Origin: Shewanella eurypsychrophilus
GTDB lineage: Bacteria > Pseudomonadota > Gammaproteobacteria > Enterobacterales > Shewanellaceae
Length of the DNA stretch: 64,000 bases
Direction: 5' to 3'
Assembly (NCBI RefSeq): GCF_007004545.3
Contig: NZ_CP045503.2
Location: 714,501-778,500, forward strand
The notes beneath the pieces were generated by a model that saw only the letters and a list, made by a program, of their open reading frames with translations, was not told the origin of the DNA and made no database searches. Made by a program: the position numbers and the translations under genes. Position 1 is the first letter of the stretch, and each line of letters opens with the position of its first letter. Of the stretch, positions 1-7,951 are shown in pieces.

Positions 1-169
1 TGTGACAGCTTGTCCAACCGATGCCTTGATCTTTGGTGATGCCAACGATTCTAGCAGCGAAGTCGTCAAAATACTTAACACTAAACCTAGCTATCAAGAT
101 AAGACACACCTTGGCACAAAACCGAGACTCTATCGTATTCCGACTAAGAGAGGGGGGATCCAGTCATGA
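1..169 (+). CDS. NrfC-like 4Fe-4S ferredoxin subunit, C-terminal fragment
   Basis: Only the last ~55 codons lie in the window, in frame 2, ending at the TGA at 167-169. The fragment begins with a final cluster motif (T-A-C-P-T-D-A-L-I-F-G) followed by a tail ending in a Lys/Arg-rich stretch. It aligns along its whole length with the C-terminus of the complete 4Fe-4S protein at 54794-55483 (CPTxALIFG, then GT-K/R-P at the same place), so it is a paralogue of that subunit. Such proteins carry electrons from the NrfD quinol-oxidising membrane partner to periplasmic cytochromes. The stop overlaps the NrfD start by 4 bp (ATGA), which indicates translational coupling. Confidence 0.85.
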   Translation, partial: VTACPTDALIFGDANDSSSEVVKILNTKPSYQDKTHLGTKPRLYRIPTKRGGIQS

Positions 170-1134
170 ACAATATCTGGGGCGATATGGCGCAATATGA
201 TCCGGTTACCTGGAATTGGATCATCGCAATCTATCTGTTTATGGCAGGCTTATCTGCCGGCAGTATCTTAATTGGTATCGGACTTCGCTGGTATCGCAGT
301 GAAGAGGATAGAAAAGCTGTTAAAGGGAGCTGCGCAGAAGAGAGCGCTATCTTAAAGGCGGCCGCTATCATCAGTCCGATAGCGATCAGTTTAGGTTTAG
401 CCTGTCTGGTGTTCGATCTGACTAAGCCGTTTCATTTTTGGTTGATCTTGATTAATTACAACTTCGAGTCGGTGATGGCGTTGGGTGTGCTAGCCCTGTT
501 AGCTTACTCACCCTTGGGCATCGCATATGCATTAATCGTGTTGCGTGATGAGCTACCTAAGTGGAAATTGGGTTTCCTATTGCCAGTGGCTCAGATATTG
601 ATGCCATTTAGAAAGGCGATTGAGGTATTGCTGTTTATCTTAGCTATCGGAGTCGGTGCTTATACGGGCTTCCTTATCTCGGCAATGAACGCCTATCCAA
701 TGCTCAACACGGCAGTATTGCCTGCTCTGTTTTTGGTTTCTGGTCTATCGGCGGGTGCAGCAGCTAACTCTATCGTGGCGCTATTGATGTTTAACGTCGA
801 CAGCCATGATAAAGAACTGAGTAAGATGCATGGGCTTGAACTCCCAGTGATGGCTACTGAAATCATGTTCCTGTTTATGCTGTTTTGCGCACTCTACTTC
901 AAAGGCGGCGCAGCTGCAGTAGCGCTAGCATCACTAACCACAGGTGTGTGGGCGAGTGTGTTTTGGATCGGCGTGGTAGGTATTGGTTTTGGCATTCCCC
1001 TGCTATCAATGCTGATGCCAGCATCTACCCGCCACACCAAAACAGCAATGATTGTGGTGGCCTGTAGTGGCTTAACGGGTGTGTTAGCACTCCGTCACTT
1101 TATAATCTATGCAGGACAGAGTTACATCCATTAG
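166..1134 (+). CDS. NrfD/PsrC-type polysulfide reductase membrane subunit
   Basis: A 322-residue polytopic membrane protein with about eight to nine hydrophobic helices. Family hallmarks are the N-terminal WNWIIAIYLFMAGLSAGS segment, the VFDLTKPFHFW motif near residue 85, and the GAYTGFLISAMNAYP segment. NrfD/PsrC proteins oxidise menaquinol and pass electrons to the partner ferredoxin. The start overlaps the stop of the upstream NrfC-like gene, and a strong terminator follows, so this is the last gene of its operon. It is paralogous to the NrfD at 55480-56421 (same LTKPF-FW and GAYTGFLLSA blocks). No catalytic subunit is visible, so the terminal reductase served by the pair is unknown. Confidence 0.9.
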   Translation: MNNIWGDMAQYDPVTWNWIIAIYLFMAGLSAGSILIGIGLRWYRSEEDRKAVKGSCAEESAILKAAAIISPIAISLGLACLVFDLTKPFHFWLILINYNFESVMALGVLALLAYSPLGIAYALIVLRDELPKWKLGFLLPVAQILMPFRKAIEVLLFILAIGVGAYTGFLISAMNAYPMLNTAVLPALFLVSGLSAGAAANSIVALLMFNVDSHDKELSKMHGLELPVMATEIMFLFMLFCALYFKGGAAAVALASLTTGVWASVFWIGVVGIGFGIPLLSMLMPASTRHTKTAMIVVACSGLTGVLALRHFIIYAGQSYIH

Positions 1135-1200
1135 ATGAGCGCTAATGTGCCGCTTATTGTTGTAGTTCATTGTTAGCAATTAGCTGGTGGTGAATATCTA

Positions 1201-1228
1201 AGCCCAGATATTATATCTGGGCTTTTTG
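1201..1228 (+). terminator. Rho-independent terminator of the nrfCD-type operon
   Basis: A perfect 10-bp stem (AGCCCAGATA / TATCTGGGCT) with a 3-nt loop at 1201-1223 is followed immediately by TTTTTGTTTTT. It lies 67 bp after the NrfD stop. Confidence 0.9.
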
Positions 1229-1284
1229 TTTTTGGTTGGTTTCATTTGGTCTAGTTGGTACTTGGCGGCATGCTGCATACCAAT

Positions 1285-1520
1285 ATTGCATTGTTATTTA
1301 ACGCCTGTCCGGCGAGGAATGTGTAAGCACTTCTGTGACACGCTGGCTCTTGATTTCATAAGAGTCTATCCCTATACGCTCTGCGACATCAAACAACCTC
1401 CATGTTTAAAAGCCAGTTCGATATCCCTATCTCTCGTTCGGAGAGTATCACTTCGTGATTCCTCACCCTGAAATCGAAGGTCACAGCCGCGTTTACACCT
1501 GAGTATTTTCTTCTTCGATT
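1285..1520 (-). repeat. Structured ~235-bp repeat, inverted copy (unit D)
   Basis: Read on the minus strand this matches the three plus-strand copies at 7996-8834. It has a GTGTAAACGCGGCTG start, an internal GCAGAGCGTATAGGGATA segment, a CAGAAGTGCTTACACA arm, then CTCGCCGGACAGGCGTTA. An AATCGAAGA sequence precedes the start, as in units B and C. This copy is more divergent than the others. No protein is supported: the small ORFs across it are shadows. Confidence 0.7.
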
Positions 1521-1592
1521 GGAGTTTTACTGACAGAATTGCTTGGTGATCACAGAATAATGAGGACACCTTTAACTCGTTTATGTCGGATA

Positions 1593-1659
1593 GGCGGCAC
1601 TTGTTGCCAAGTGCCGCCCTCCTAAGAACCCAGCGTGCAACTTTCACTGCACTGGGCTC
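1593..1659 (-). ncRNA. Group II intron domains V and VI
   Basis: Domain V is the 34-nt hairpin at 1626-1659. On the minus strand it runs from GAGCCCAGTGCAG through a GAAA-containing loop region to GCACGCTGGGTTC, with the usual bulge. Domain VI is an 11-bp perfect hairpin at 1593-1618 (GGCGGCACTTG, loop GCAA, CAAGTGCCGCC). No bulged adenosine can be placed in the domain VI stem itself, so the branch point is not evident. Excision could therefore proceed by hydrolysis rather than branching, which is an inference. Confidence 0.8.
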
Positions 1660-1700
1660 AAGCCTCCACTAAGGCGTGTTACGTTACCCAGCTACCTACA

Positions 1701-3173
1701 TTACATTGCAGCCAGAGCAGGTTCGAACCAAGAATTACGACTTTGCTTTTTCGGTTTCCTCTTAACCAAATAGGCTAGATATTGAGGATCGAATGGCGTG
1801 GCAGCACTCCTGATTTTCACATGTCTCTTTATCGGCGTTTGAGCTATCTGAACCAGATTAAAATGGCAGTCCATGTTGGCGATTTTCTGCCAGCCGTGGA
1901 ATTGCCACCCACCTATGCGATTCATGTAGTATTTTCGACGTACCCAGTCTTTGCTTTTCGTTAGGTGACGCCTTACCGCCCATCGCCATAACAACCAGAA
2001 AAGTTGATGGCCTACATAATCGAAAGTTCGCTTTGCCACACAATGACGATAATAATTCGCCCATCCTCTCAGCTTCGGATTCAAAATCTTAATGAGATCG
2101 TTTACTGGAATAGTTGCGTGCTTTTTGACGAGTTCGCGTAAGTTACTCAAAAATGATAATACATTGCTCTTACTTGGTTTAATAAGCAGTTTGCCTTTGT
2201 ACTTCCTAAGATTGAATCCCAGAAAGTCAAAACCATCATCAATATGAGTGACATGCGTTTTCTCTTCAGAAAGTGTTAAGCCTCTTTCTTGTAGAAAACC
2301 AATTAGCTGCGGTTTGATTTCGTTAAGTAGGAACTGTTGTGAAGTCCCCGTTATTACAAAATCATCTGCGTATCCGATGAAGTTGACCCTATCACCTGTT
2401 TTACGAGCAATAGACTTAACCAATTGTTCTAACCCAGCAAGCGTGAGCAGCATCAGAGTAGGAGATATTATCCCACCTTGTGGTGTCCCTTCTGCCGTTT
2501 TATAGAACAATCCTTTGTCAACAAAACCACAACCAAGCCATTGTTTCAGCATTCGTTTATCTAATTGAATGTTATCGATAAGCCATTGATGACCAATCTT
2601 ATCGAAACAGGCTTTGATGTCTCCCTCAAGAACCCATTGGCTAGAGTTTTTCTGACACAAGCATTTGAAGCATTGCGCGATGGCATCGGCAGTACTTCGG
2701 TTAGGTCGAAAACCATAACTGTTTGGGTCGACAATGGTCTCAGAGATAGGCTCTAATGCAAGAAGGTGGAGGGCTTGTTGCGCCCTATCTATCATGCAAG
2801 GAATGCCTAGGGGTCTGAGTTTGCCGTTTTTCTTGGGGATATAGATACGCCTGAGCGGTTTGGCTTGATAGCCTTTTCTGCTCAGTTGATTGACCGCCGC
2901 CATACAACGGACATCGGTGTTCCAGATGATGCCGTCTATTCCTGGCGTTTTACTGCCTTTGTTTTGAGATACTCGTTTAACAGCAAGAATCTTTGCTGCT
3001 CTTGAGTGAGTTAGTATCCACTGCAATGCTTTCGCCTTGCCGTGTTTACCTTCTCGGATTGCTTTTGCAATGCGCATTTGAAGCCTTAATACATGTTGCT
3101 TAACCGCCTTCCAGTTAATGGATTGCCATTGAGCATTGTCAGGAGATGCACTAACTTCGTTTGAAGCCATCAT
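1701..3173 (-). CDS. ltrA: Group II intron reverse transcriptase/maturase
   Basis: A 490-residue LtrA-type protein. Visible blocks are the RT core (KTPGIDG near 75-81, RPLGIP near 120-125, YGFRPNRS near 153-160, EGDIKACFD near 183-191), the GTPQGGIISP block near 229-238, the catalytic YADD at 268-271, and the maturase X domain with LRGWANYYRH. The protein ends soon after the TPFDPQYLAYLVKR segment, and no HNH endonuclease motif or zinc-binding cysteines are visible. This suggests mobility without second-strand cleavage, as in several bacterial lineages. The start has a GGAG Shine-Dalgarno sequence 8 nt upstream. The ORF is intact, so the intron may still be active. Confidence 0.95.
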   Translation of the reverse strand: MMASNEVSASPDNAQWQSINWKAVKQHVLRLQMRIAKAIREGKHGKAKALQWILTHSRAAKILAVKRVSQNKGSKTPGIDGIIWNTDVRCMAAVNQLSRKGYQAKPLRRIYIPKKNGKLRPLGIPCMIDRAQQALHLLALEPISETIVDPNSYGFRPNRSTADAIAQCFKCLCQKNSSQWVLEGDIKACFDKIGHQWLIDNIQLDKRMLKQWLGCGFVDKGLFYKTAEGTPQGGIISPTLMLLTLAGLEQLVKSIARKTGDRVNFIGYADDFVITGTSQQFLLNEIKPQLIGFLQERGLTLSEEKTHVTHIDDGFDFLGFNLRKYKGKLLIKPSKSNVLSFLSNLRELVKKHATIPVNDLIKILNPKLRGWANYYRHCVAKRTFDYVGHQLFWLLWRWAVRRHLTKSKDWVRRKYYMNRIGGWQFHGWQKIANMDCHFNLVQIAQTPIKRHVKIRSAATPFDPQYLAYLVKRKPKKQSRNSWFEPALAAM

Positions 3174-3823
3174 TTGCGTTTCTCCTTAAATAAAGTTCTT
3201 CAAATCATCTTGCAACGGGAGACCAGCTAGAAGTCAGCTCGCTTTCGCGCCAGATAAAATCAGTATCCGCATCATTACAATGCGGCATTCGCTTTTTCTA
3301 GCCTCCTTTACCTGCATGACTATCGGCAGCCTTCGCAGGCCACTTTCCCCAAAGGGAGCAATACAGGCTTACCCTGTTCCGTATGTCGCGCAACGTCAGG
3401 TTAGATGCCCACTATAGTGCGGAGAGTTATTTGATCACGAAAGAGCACTGTCCAATCTCTTTCCAACTCTCGTGCCTTTTGGCCACAGCGTATTAACCAC
3501 TTCCGCTGTTTCTCATATAACGCACCTTAAATGGATTCACTTACGTTCATCATACTGACACCCTAGCACTTACCCGATTGTGGTTATCAGGAGGAACATC
3601 CTCTCACGATTCTGTTCCCGTCCAATGGACTTCGTTACATTGTCAGACTCGCTGCTTTATTCAGAGTCTTAGGGTCATCTGGTGATACAGATGGTTCACT
3701 CTTATCGCGGTGAACAGCGCTTCATACGACTTCAGGTCGCACGGACAAAAGTGAGTTACAGGCTTTGCACTAATGCGCTTAGTTCAGATTAGAAAAAGTA
3801 TCTTAGTTTATTCAAAAGCCCTA

Positions 3824-3841
3824 ATTCGCTCCGACCCCTTT
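3824..3841. repeat. 18-bp inverted repeat, left copy
   Basis: The sequence ATTCGCTCCGACCCCTTT is repeated perfectly in inverted orientation at 7952-7969. The pair bounds a 4.1-kb AT-rich segment holding the ThsA-like gene, the retron and the IS4 remnant. It is either the ends of a mobile element or the scar of recombination between insertion sequence ends. No target-site duplication was identified. Confidence 0.75.
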
Positions 3842-4043
3842 ATCCGTTTCTATTGCCAAAGCTTTACTTGTGCTACTTAACACTTCTATCAGTGAAACTG
3901 ATTTTGGGGCAGATTCGACTTAGAACAATCACTCTAAGCCGTAGATATGTGTCCTGTCTTTCTTAGGGTTAATCTATCAATAATTAAAAAACTAAATACA
4001 CTTAATCAATATAGTGTAACATGTTGGTTTTATACCATTTTAT

Positions 4044-4892
4044 ATGACAATAAAAGAAAACCTTATGCCTAGAGTACATCTTCAATCTGTAAAACGTAAC
4101 CTAATAGCAGTTATTGCTATGTTAAGCAGTCTCATAACGATTTATTCATTTTTTTCTTGTCCTGTGCCTAATGAAATAAAAGAAAACCCCATCTTTAGTT
4201 TGTTTAGTCTATTTCTATTAAGCATCATTTTTTCGCTAATGCTTAGCAAAGAAAAAAGAAAAGTTAGAATTAAGATTAACAATGATACAGAATTGGAAGT
4301 CTCGGTAGGTAAGCTGGGGGCTTGTCAAAATGTAGTTATACCTGTGAATGATTATTTTGATACGAGAGTTGACGGCCATATAGTCTCACCTGATAGTCTT
4401 CACGGTCAATTTATCAAGCATGAATTTGGTAATGATACCGCTCTTTTAGAGCAATTAATCGATGAACAATTAATCAATATAAATTATAGAGTAAATGATG
4501 AACGTAGTGTTAATAGAAAAAAATCCTACCCTCTAGGCACGACGATTAAGATTAGTCACAAAAAAAGGGATTACTATTTAGTTGTATTGACTCAATTTGA
4601 TTCTGACAATAAGGCTGGCATTAATAGTTCAGATTATCAATTGGTTATAGCAAAGTTGATTTCTTTTATTGCTACTCACTCTCAAGGAAAAAGGGTCTCG
4701 CTACCTATAATTGGTGGTTCATCGAGAACAGGCCTCAAAGCACTATCTAAGCAGCAAAAGCTAGAACTGATTATCTTGTCTATGATGTTATCGGATAGTC
4801 TATCGATAGACAAAGGTTTAGATATTGTAATACCTGAAGCGGACTGGAAGAGCATTAGCCTCAATAGATTGGAATATCATATGATTAGTTAG
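4044..4892 (+). CDS. Two-TM macro-domain protein, ThsA-like (type II Thoeris effector family)
   Basis: A 282-residue protein with two membrane helices (about residues 19-38 and 49-68) and then a cytoplasmic macro-type domain. The diagnostic block is near residues 96-121: VVIPVNDYFDT, then VSPDSLHGQF. A second ligand-loop-like segment, LPIIGGSSRTG, lies near 220. This layout matches the ThsA macro family (Pfam ThsA_Macro/DUF6430, from memory), whose type II Thoeris members sense a TIR-made ADP-ribose signal and attack the membrane. No TIR gene (ThsB) lies in the window, so it is an orphan or works with the retron 34 bp downstream. The start at 4044 has no clear Shine-Dalgarno sequence; ATG 4065 (residue 8) is possible. 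Base composition is AT-rich, unlike the core genes. Confidence 0.75.
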   Translation: MTIKENLMPRVHLQSVKRNLIAVIAMLSSLITIYSFFSCPVPNEIKENPIFSLFSLFLLSIIFSLMLSKEKRKVRIKINNDTELEVSVGKLGACQNVVIPVNDYFDTRVDGHIVSPDSLHGQFIKHEFGNDTALLEQLIDEQLININYRVNDERSVNRKKSYPLGTTIKISHKKRDYYLVVLTQFDSDNKAGINSSDYQLVIAKLISFIATHSQGKRVSLPIIGGSSRTGLKALSKQQKLELIILSMMLSDSLSIDKGLDIVIPEADWKSISLNRLEYHMIS

Positions 4893-4920
4893 TTGATTTT
4901 TTTGTAGTTCGTGCTACGAT
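4893..4920 (+). promoter_or_regulatory. Candidate retron promoter
   Basis: TTGATT (4893-4898), a 16-bp spacer and TACGAT (4915-4920) begin directly after the stop of the ThsA-like gene. The predicted start of transcription falls near 4927, exactly where the predicted a1 arm of the retron RNA begins. The hexamers are imperfect, so read-through from the upstream gene remains possible. Confidence 0.5.
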
Positions 4921-4926
4921 AATTCA

Positions 4927-5059
4927 ATCTTTACGCGTTAGAAGTATATCTTCATCCGGCGTATCGCCGGAGCTTAGTAATTGGGTAAAATTACGAGCAC
5001 GATACTCGAAAAATCGCTACGCGATTTGTTCTCGCATCGTGCCCGATCTAGGTAAAGAT
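4927..5059 (+). ncRNA. Predicted retron msr-msd RNA
   Basis: The architecture fits a retron non-coding RNA. Arm a1 ATCTTTAC (4927-4934) is the exact complement of arm a2 GTAAAGAT (5052-5059). Shortly after a1 comes TTAG, with G4941 as candidate branching guanosine, as in retron Ec86. Two msr hairpins follow: GAAG/CTTC (4941-4953) and a 7-bp stem TCCGGCG/CGCCGGA with a 3-nt loop (4955-4971). The msd is a long hairpin whose base pairs GCACGAT (about 5003) with ATCGTGC (about 5037) and whose tip is AAATCGC/GCGATTT. It lies directly upstream of the effector, the gene order expected for type II-A retrons. Exact msd ends cannot be fixed by eye. Confidence 0.7.
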
Positions 5060-5061
5060 AA

Positions 5062-6057
5062 ATGTTTTCAGAAAATATCAGCGCATTCTTTCAAAATATC
5101 AACCTTGAAAAAATGCGCTTAGCTGATGTACCCATCTGTGTGTTTTTTTGTGGCGGTGAGAATCGTATAGATAGCTCCGAAGATACTATCCCATCAATGC
5201 GATATATGGTCCTTCAAAAAATAAAGGCCGATGATCCAACTCTTTTTCGTCAAATTGTTTTAGCTGAATCATTTCAAGATTGGATAAATCAAGATGTTGA
5301 TATAACTAATTTAATCGACTTAGAGGTTTTATTAGCAGAACTTGCGACTCTTGTTGTTCTAATTGTAGAAGGTCCTGGAGCCTACGCTGAATTAGGTGTA
5401 TTTAGTGTAATAGAATCAATTCAAAAAAAGTTACTTCCCATAGTTAACACTACAGTTATCCAAGAACGGTCATTTGTTAATTATGGACCAATTGACTATT
5501 TGAAAAATGAAAAACCTGAAACTGAAATTAGTGAGCTTACGTGGAAGGTGCATATTGAAAGTTCCGATAATAAAATACTTTCATCAATTGATACATCAGA
5601 CTCTAATTTAGAAGCAACTGTAGGTGTTATCATTGAGGATATTAATGATTCCCTAAACAAAAAAAATGTAGAGTCACCGCTCATAAATATTGAGATGAAA
5701 GGCCACGTATTTATTTTAATACATGAAATTGTATATTTACTTCAAGCTGTGTTGGCAAAAGAAGTTAAGTTTATACTTGGTAATTTCTTTAATATTAACT
5801 ATGAAACTAAATATATAAGAAAAATACTATATATTTTAACGAAGCTTAATTTTGTTGAAAAGTCAAAAATCAAAAAGAATGATAATTTGTATTATTTATC
5901 AAAAACAAATCATAGTCTATTCAAATATTCTTACAAGTCTTCAGATGAGAGTTTAAAAAAAGATAATTTTGTTAGTCATATACTTCTTCATTACTTCGAA
6001 GAACCAAAAGAGAAAAGAAGGTTATTAGCAATTAACAATAGAGCACAAGGTGAATAA
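5062..6057 (+). CDS. Retron St85/Ec86-type effector, nucleoside deoxyribosyltransferase-like
   Basis: A 331-residue protein matching the type II-A retron toxin, as recalled from Ec86 and Salmonella St85. The N-terminal NDT-like fold has FFCGGE at 28-33, the EGPGAYAELG block at 103-112 (the GxxxELG active-site region) and RSFVNYGP at 136-143. The C-terminal ~120 residues are Lys/Ile/Asn-rich and helical, with a winged-helix-like segment ending in a LYYLSKT hairpin. In such systems the RT-msDNA complex holds the effector inactive until phage interference releases it. The AGG Shine-Dalgarno bases (5050-5052) touch the a2 arm of the retron RNA, and the gene overlaps the RT gene by 8 bp. AT-rich composition suggests horizontal acquisition. 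Confidence 0.88.
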   Translation: MFSENISAFFQNINLEKMRLADVPICVFFCGGENRIDSSEDTIPSMRYMVLQKIKADDPTLFRQIVLAESFQDWINQDVDITNLIDLEVLLAELATLVVLIVEGPGAYAELGVFSVIESIQKKLLPIVNTTVIQERSFVNYGPIDYLKNEKPETEISELTWKVHIESSDNKILSSIDTSDSNLEATVGVIIEDINDSLNKKNVESPLINIEMKGHVFILIHEIVYLLQAVLAKEVKFILGNFFNINYETKYIRKILYILTKLNFVEKSKIKKNDNLYYLSKTNHSLFKYSYKSSDESLKKDNFVSHILLHYFEEPKEKRRLLAINNRAQGE

Positions 6058-7057
6058 GTTGAATATACTAAATGAAATATCAAATGATATCGATGTAAAC
6101 ATAGGTGAATTCTTCAACTTTAGCTCTATGGCACCTACTGCATACTCAACATTTCAGATAAGAAAAAAATCTGGTGGTACTAGGGAAATATCCCAGCCAG
6201 CTCAGTGGCTTAAGTCTGTTCAGTACGCGATAATACAAAAGCTTTTAGAACAACTTCCCATTCATTACACTGCAACCGCTTATCAAAAAGGTAAGGGCAT
6301 TAAGCAGAACGCTGAAGCTCACATTAATAAAACATTTATATTAAAGACTGATTTTGAAAATTTTTTCCCATCCATATTACAAAGTGATCTAGAGTTAATA
6401 TTAAAACGTAATAATATAGAAATAAATAGTTTTGAATACTCTGTAATTTCAAGATTTTTATTTAAGAAGAAAAATGATTCAAATAAACTTGAACTTTGTA
6501 TTGGAGCCCCGTCTTCACCCATGATTTCAAATGTAGTAATGTTTGAAATTGACAGCTTACTATCAGAAAAATGTAATGAACTAGACATTTCCTATACTAG
6601 GTATGCAGATGATATGACATTCTCATCTGATAAGTATGAAAATGTAGAATTCATTTTAGAATTCCTGAAACAGACCATTTTAAAAGTAGAATCGCCTCAG
6701 TTAATATTGAATAATAAGAAAACCAAAATAATTTCAAAAGGGCGTTCTCAAAGAGTAACAGGTGTGATTCTTTCGAATGATGGAAGGGTATCTATAGGGA
6801 GGAATAAAAGGCGACGAGCTCGAACATTATTACATTTATTAGAATTAGATAAGGTTGATGATAAATCATTAGTTGAACTGTATAGCATTGTTAGCTTTAT
6901 GAGAAATATTGAACCTGAGTTTTATGAAATATTAAAAGAAAAGTATGGTTATAATCTTTTTAAAAAACTATATAAAAAATTCTCATTGCTGGTTGAAAAA
7001 CATACGGATCAATCGACAGGGATGAAGCTAAAGTTTAAAGGCTTTAACGTTGATTAA
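6050..7057 (+). CDS. Retron reverse transcriptase
   Basis: A 335-residue RT that makes msDNA from the adjacent msr-msd RNA. Motifs are the NAxxH retron signature (NAEAH, 87-91), DFENFFPSI near 101-109, GAPSSP at 152-157, the catalytic TRYADD at 183-188 and the retron VTG motif at 236-238, followed by VSIGRNKRRR. The length is normal for a stand-alone retron RT, with no fused domain. The GTG start lies inside the last codons of the effector gene (8-bp overlap), so the two are translationally coupled. No disruption is visible. Confidence 0.95.
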   Translation: MNKLNILNEISNDIDVNIGEFFNFSSMAPTAYSTFQIRKKSGGTREISQPAQWLKSVQYAIIQKLLEQLPIHYTATAYQKGKGIKQNAEAHINKTFILKTDFENFFPSILQSDLELILKRNNIEINSFEYSVISRFLFKKKNDSNKLELCIGAPSSPMISNVVMFEIDSLLSEKCNELDISYTRYADDMTFSSDKYENVEFILEFLKQTILKVESPQLILNNKKTKIISKGRSQRVTGVILSNDGRVSIGRNKRRRARTLLHLLELDKVDDKSLVELYSIVSFMRNIEPEFYEILKEKYGYNLFKKLYKKFSLLVEKHTDQSTGMKLKFKGFNVD

Positions 7058-7117
7058 GATAATATTAAATAACATGGCCATATATGGACGCCCCGACCCC
7101 GTCAAGATAATATTCCT

Positions 7118-7146
7118 CTAACTAAGGTGTTTTTTACCTTAGTTAG
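7118..7146 (+). terminator. Hairpin after the retron operon
   Basis: A perfect 11-bp stem (CTAACTAAGGT / ACCTTAGTTAG) with a 7-nt T-rich loop, 60 bp after the RT stop. The following sequence is CCTTTGACTTTT rather than a clean T-run, so terminator function is likely but not certain. A sequence with a CCCCGACCCC core just before it (7090-7100) resembles the 18-bp inverted repeat core. Confidence 0.6.
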
Positions 7147-7467
7147 CCTTTGACTTTTAACTAATCAAACTGCTATTTGATGAGACTCATAGCCGCTAAA
7201 AGCGGTTGTACTGCTATATATTCGGGCTTAACAAGCTCTTGCTTGCGCCCCTGATGAAATCCGTACCTATGCGCCAATAATTTATTTAACACCCATGCGG
7301 ACTAAGCATGTCCTTGGCCTGTTCGGGCTTACATTGGTTGGACTGAGCCTGGCGAATCCCCACAAAAAGATAAACAGAAATAATGAGATAGGAAAAATAT
7401 TGAGGAACATTCATGGCATTTGGTGATCAAATTTATCGCCAAACAAAAATTACCACGAGTAAATGCC
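7147..7467. other. Non-coding stretch between retron and IS remnant
   Basis: No credible gene. It holds short hairpins such as CCGCT/AGCGG near 7194-7210. From about 7410 it holds the left end of the IS4-type remnant, where CATGGCATTT and AAATGCCATG form an inverted repeat just before the transposase reading frame. Confidence 0.5.
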
Positions 7468-7951
7468 ATGAATGCAAAGCAAGTTTTATCAAAATGTCTC
7501 TCCCTTGTCACCCCATAAATGCATAAAACTCGCCGACAGAGTTTGTTTTCAGCAATCGAAAGCTCAATGAATGGTGGCTCCCTATCAATCACAAGCCTTG
7601 GCCGCGACATTGATAGTAATGCCTTGGAAAAACATAAGATTAAGCGTGTAGACAGGCTCTGCTCTAACACTCAGCTACACCGTGATATCAAGCTCATCTA
7701 TACTCGAATGGCTTACCTATTGGTGAGCAAAATGTCACAGCCAATAATCCATATCGATTGGTCTGATTTAGATGACAGGAAGGAGAGCTTTCTCATCCGC
7801 GCCTCCCTTGCAGCTCAAGGGCGCTCTTTAACACTCTATGAAGAGATTTATCCGTTAAACCTGAAAGAGAAACCTAAAATTCACCTCCAATTTATGACTC
7901 GGCTGAAGGCGATGCTACCAAGTAACTGCAAGCCAATTATCGTGACAGAAC
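7468..7951 (+). pseudogene. IS4-family transposase remnant
   Basis: The reading frame opens at ATG 7468 (MNAKQVLSK...) and is interrupted by an in-frame TAA at 7516-7518. It continues in the same frame from ATG 7519 with HKTRRQSLFSAIES, TSLGRDI, HKIKRVDRL and PIIHIDWSDLDDRKE. It stops at KPIIVT, where the 18-bp inverted repeat cuts in at 7952. These blocks are the N-terminal part of IS4-group DDE transposases, including the IDWSD block. The catalytic C-terminal two thirds are missing. It therefore carries both a nonsense mutation and a 3' truncation and cannot be active. Confidence 0.85.

Larger units (their letters stand above)
1583..3742 (-). mobile_element. Group II intron (minus strand)
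   Basis: Read on the minus strand, the element starts with GTGCGACC (G at 3742), the usual group II 5' end. It then has about 570 nt of structured RNA (domains I-IV), the reverse-transcriptase ORF in domain IV, and domains V and VI at the 3' end. The 3' boundary is placed at about 1583, after CCGACAT, a few bases beyond domain VI. The last bases are uncertain by several nucleotides. The 5' exon ends in CTCACTTTTGTCC, which would hold the intron-binding sites. The intron sits at the left edge of an accessory island, between the inverted repeat unit D and the retron block. Confidence 0.8.

Noticed and set aside
4905..5009. Alternative retron a1/a2 pair (TCGTGCT near 4907 with AGCACGA near 5001)
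   Set aside because: It would enclose only about 100 nt and leave the long msd hairpin outside. The 4927/5052 pair gives the expected order of branching G, msr hairpins, msd and effector.
7080..7350. Integron attC sites after the retron
   Set aside because: Short hairpins and a TTTAACAC word are present, but no paired R'/R'' core sites could be matched.
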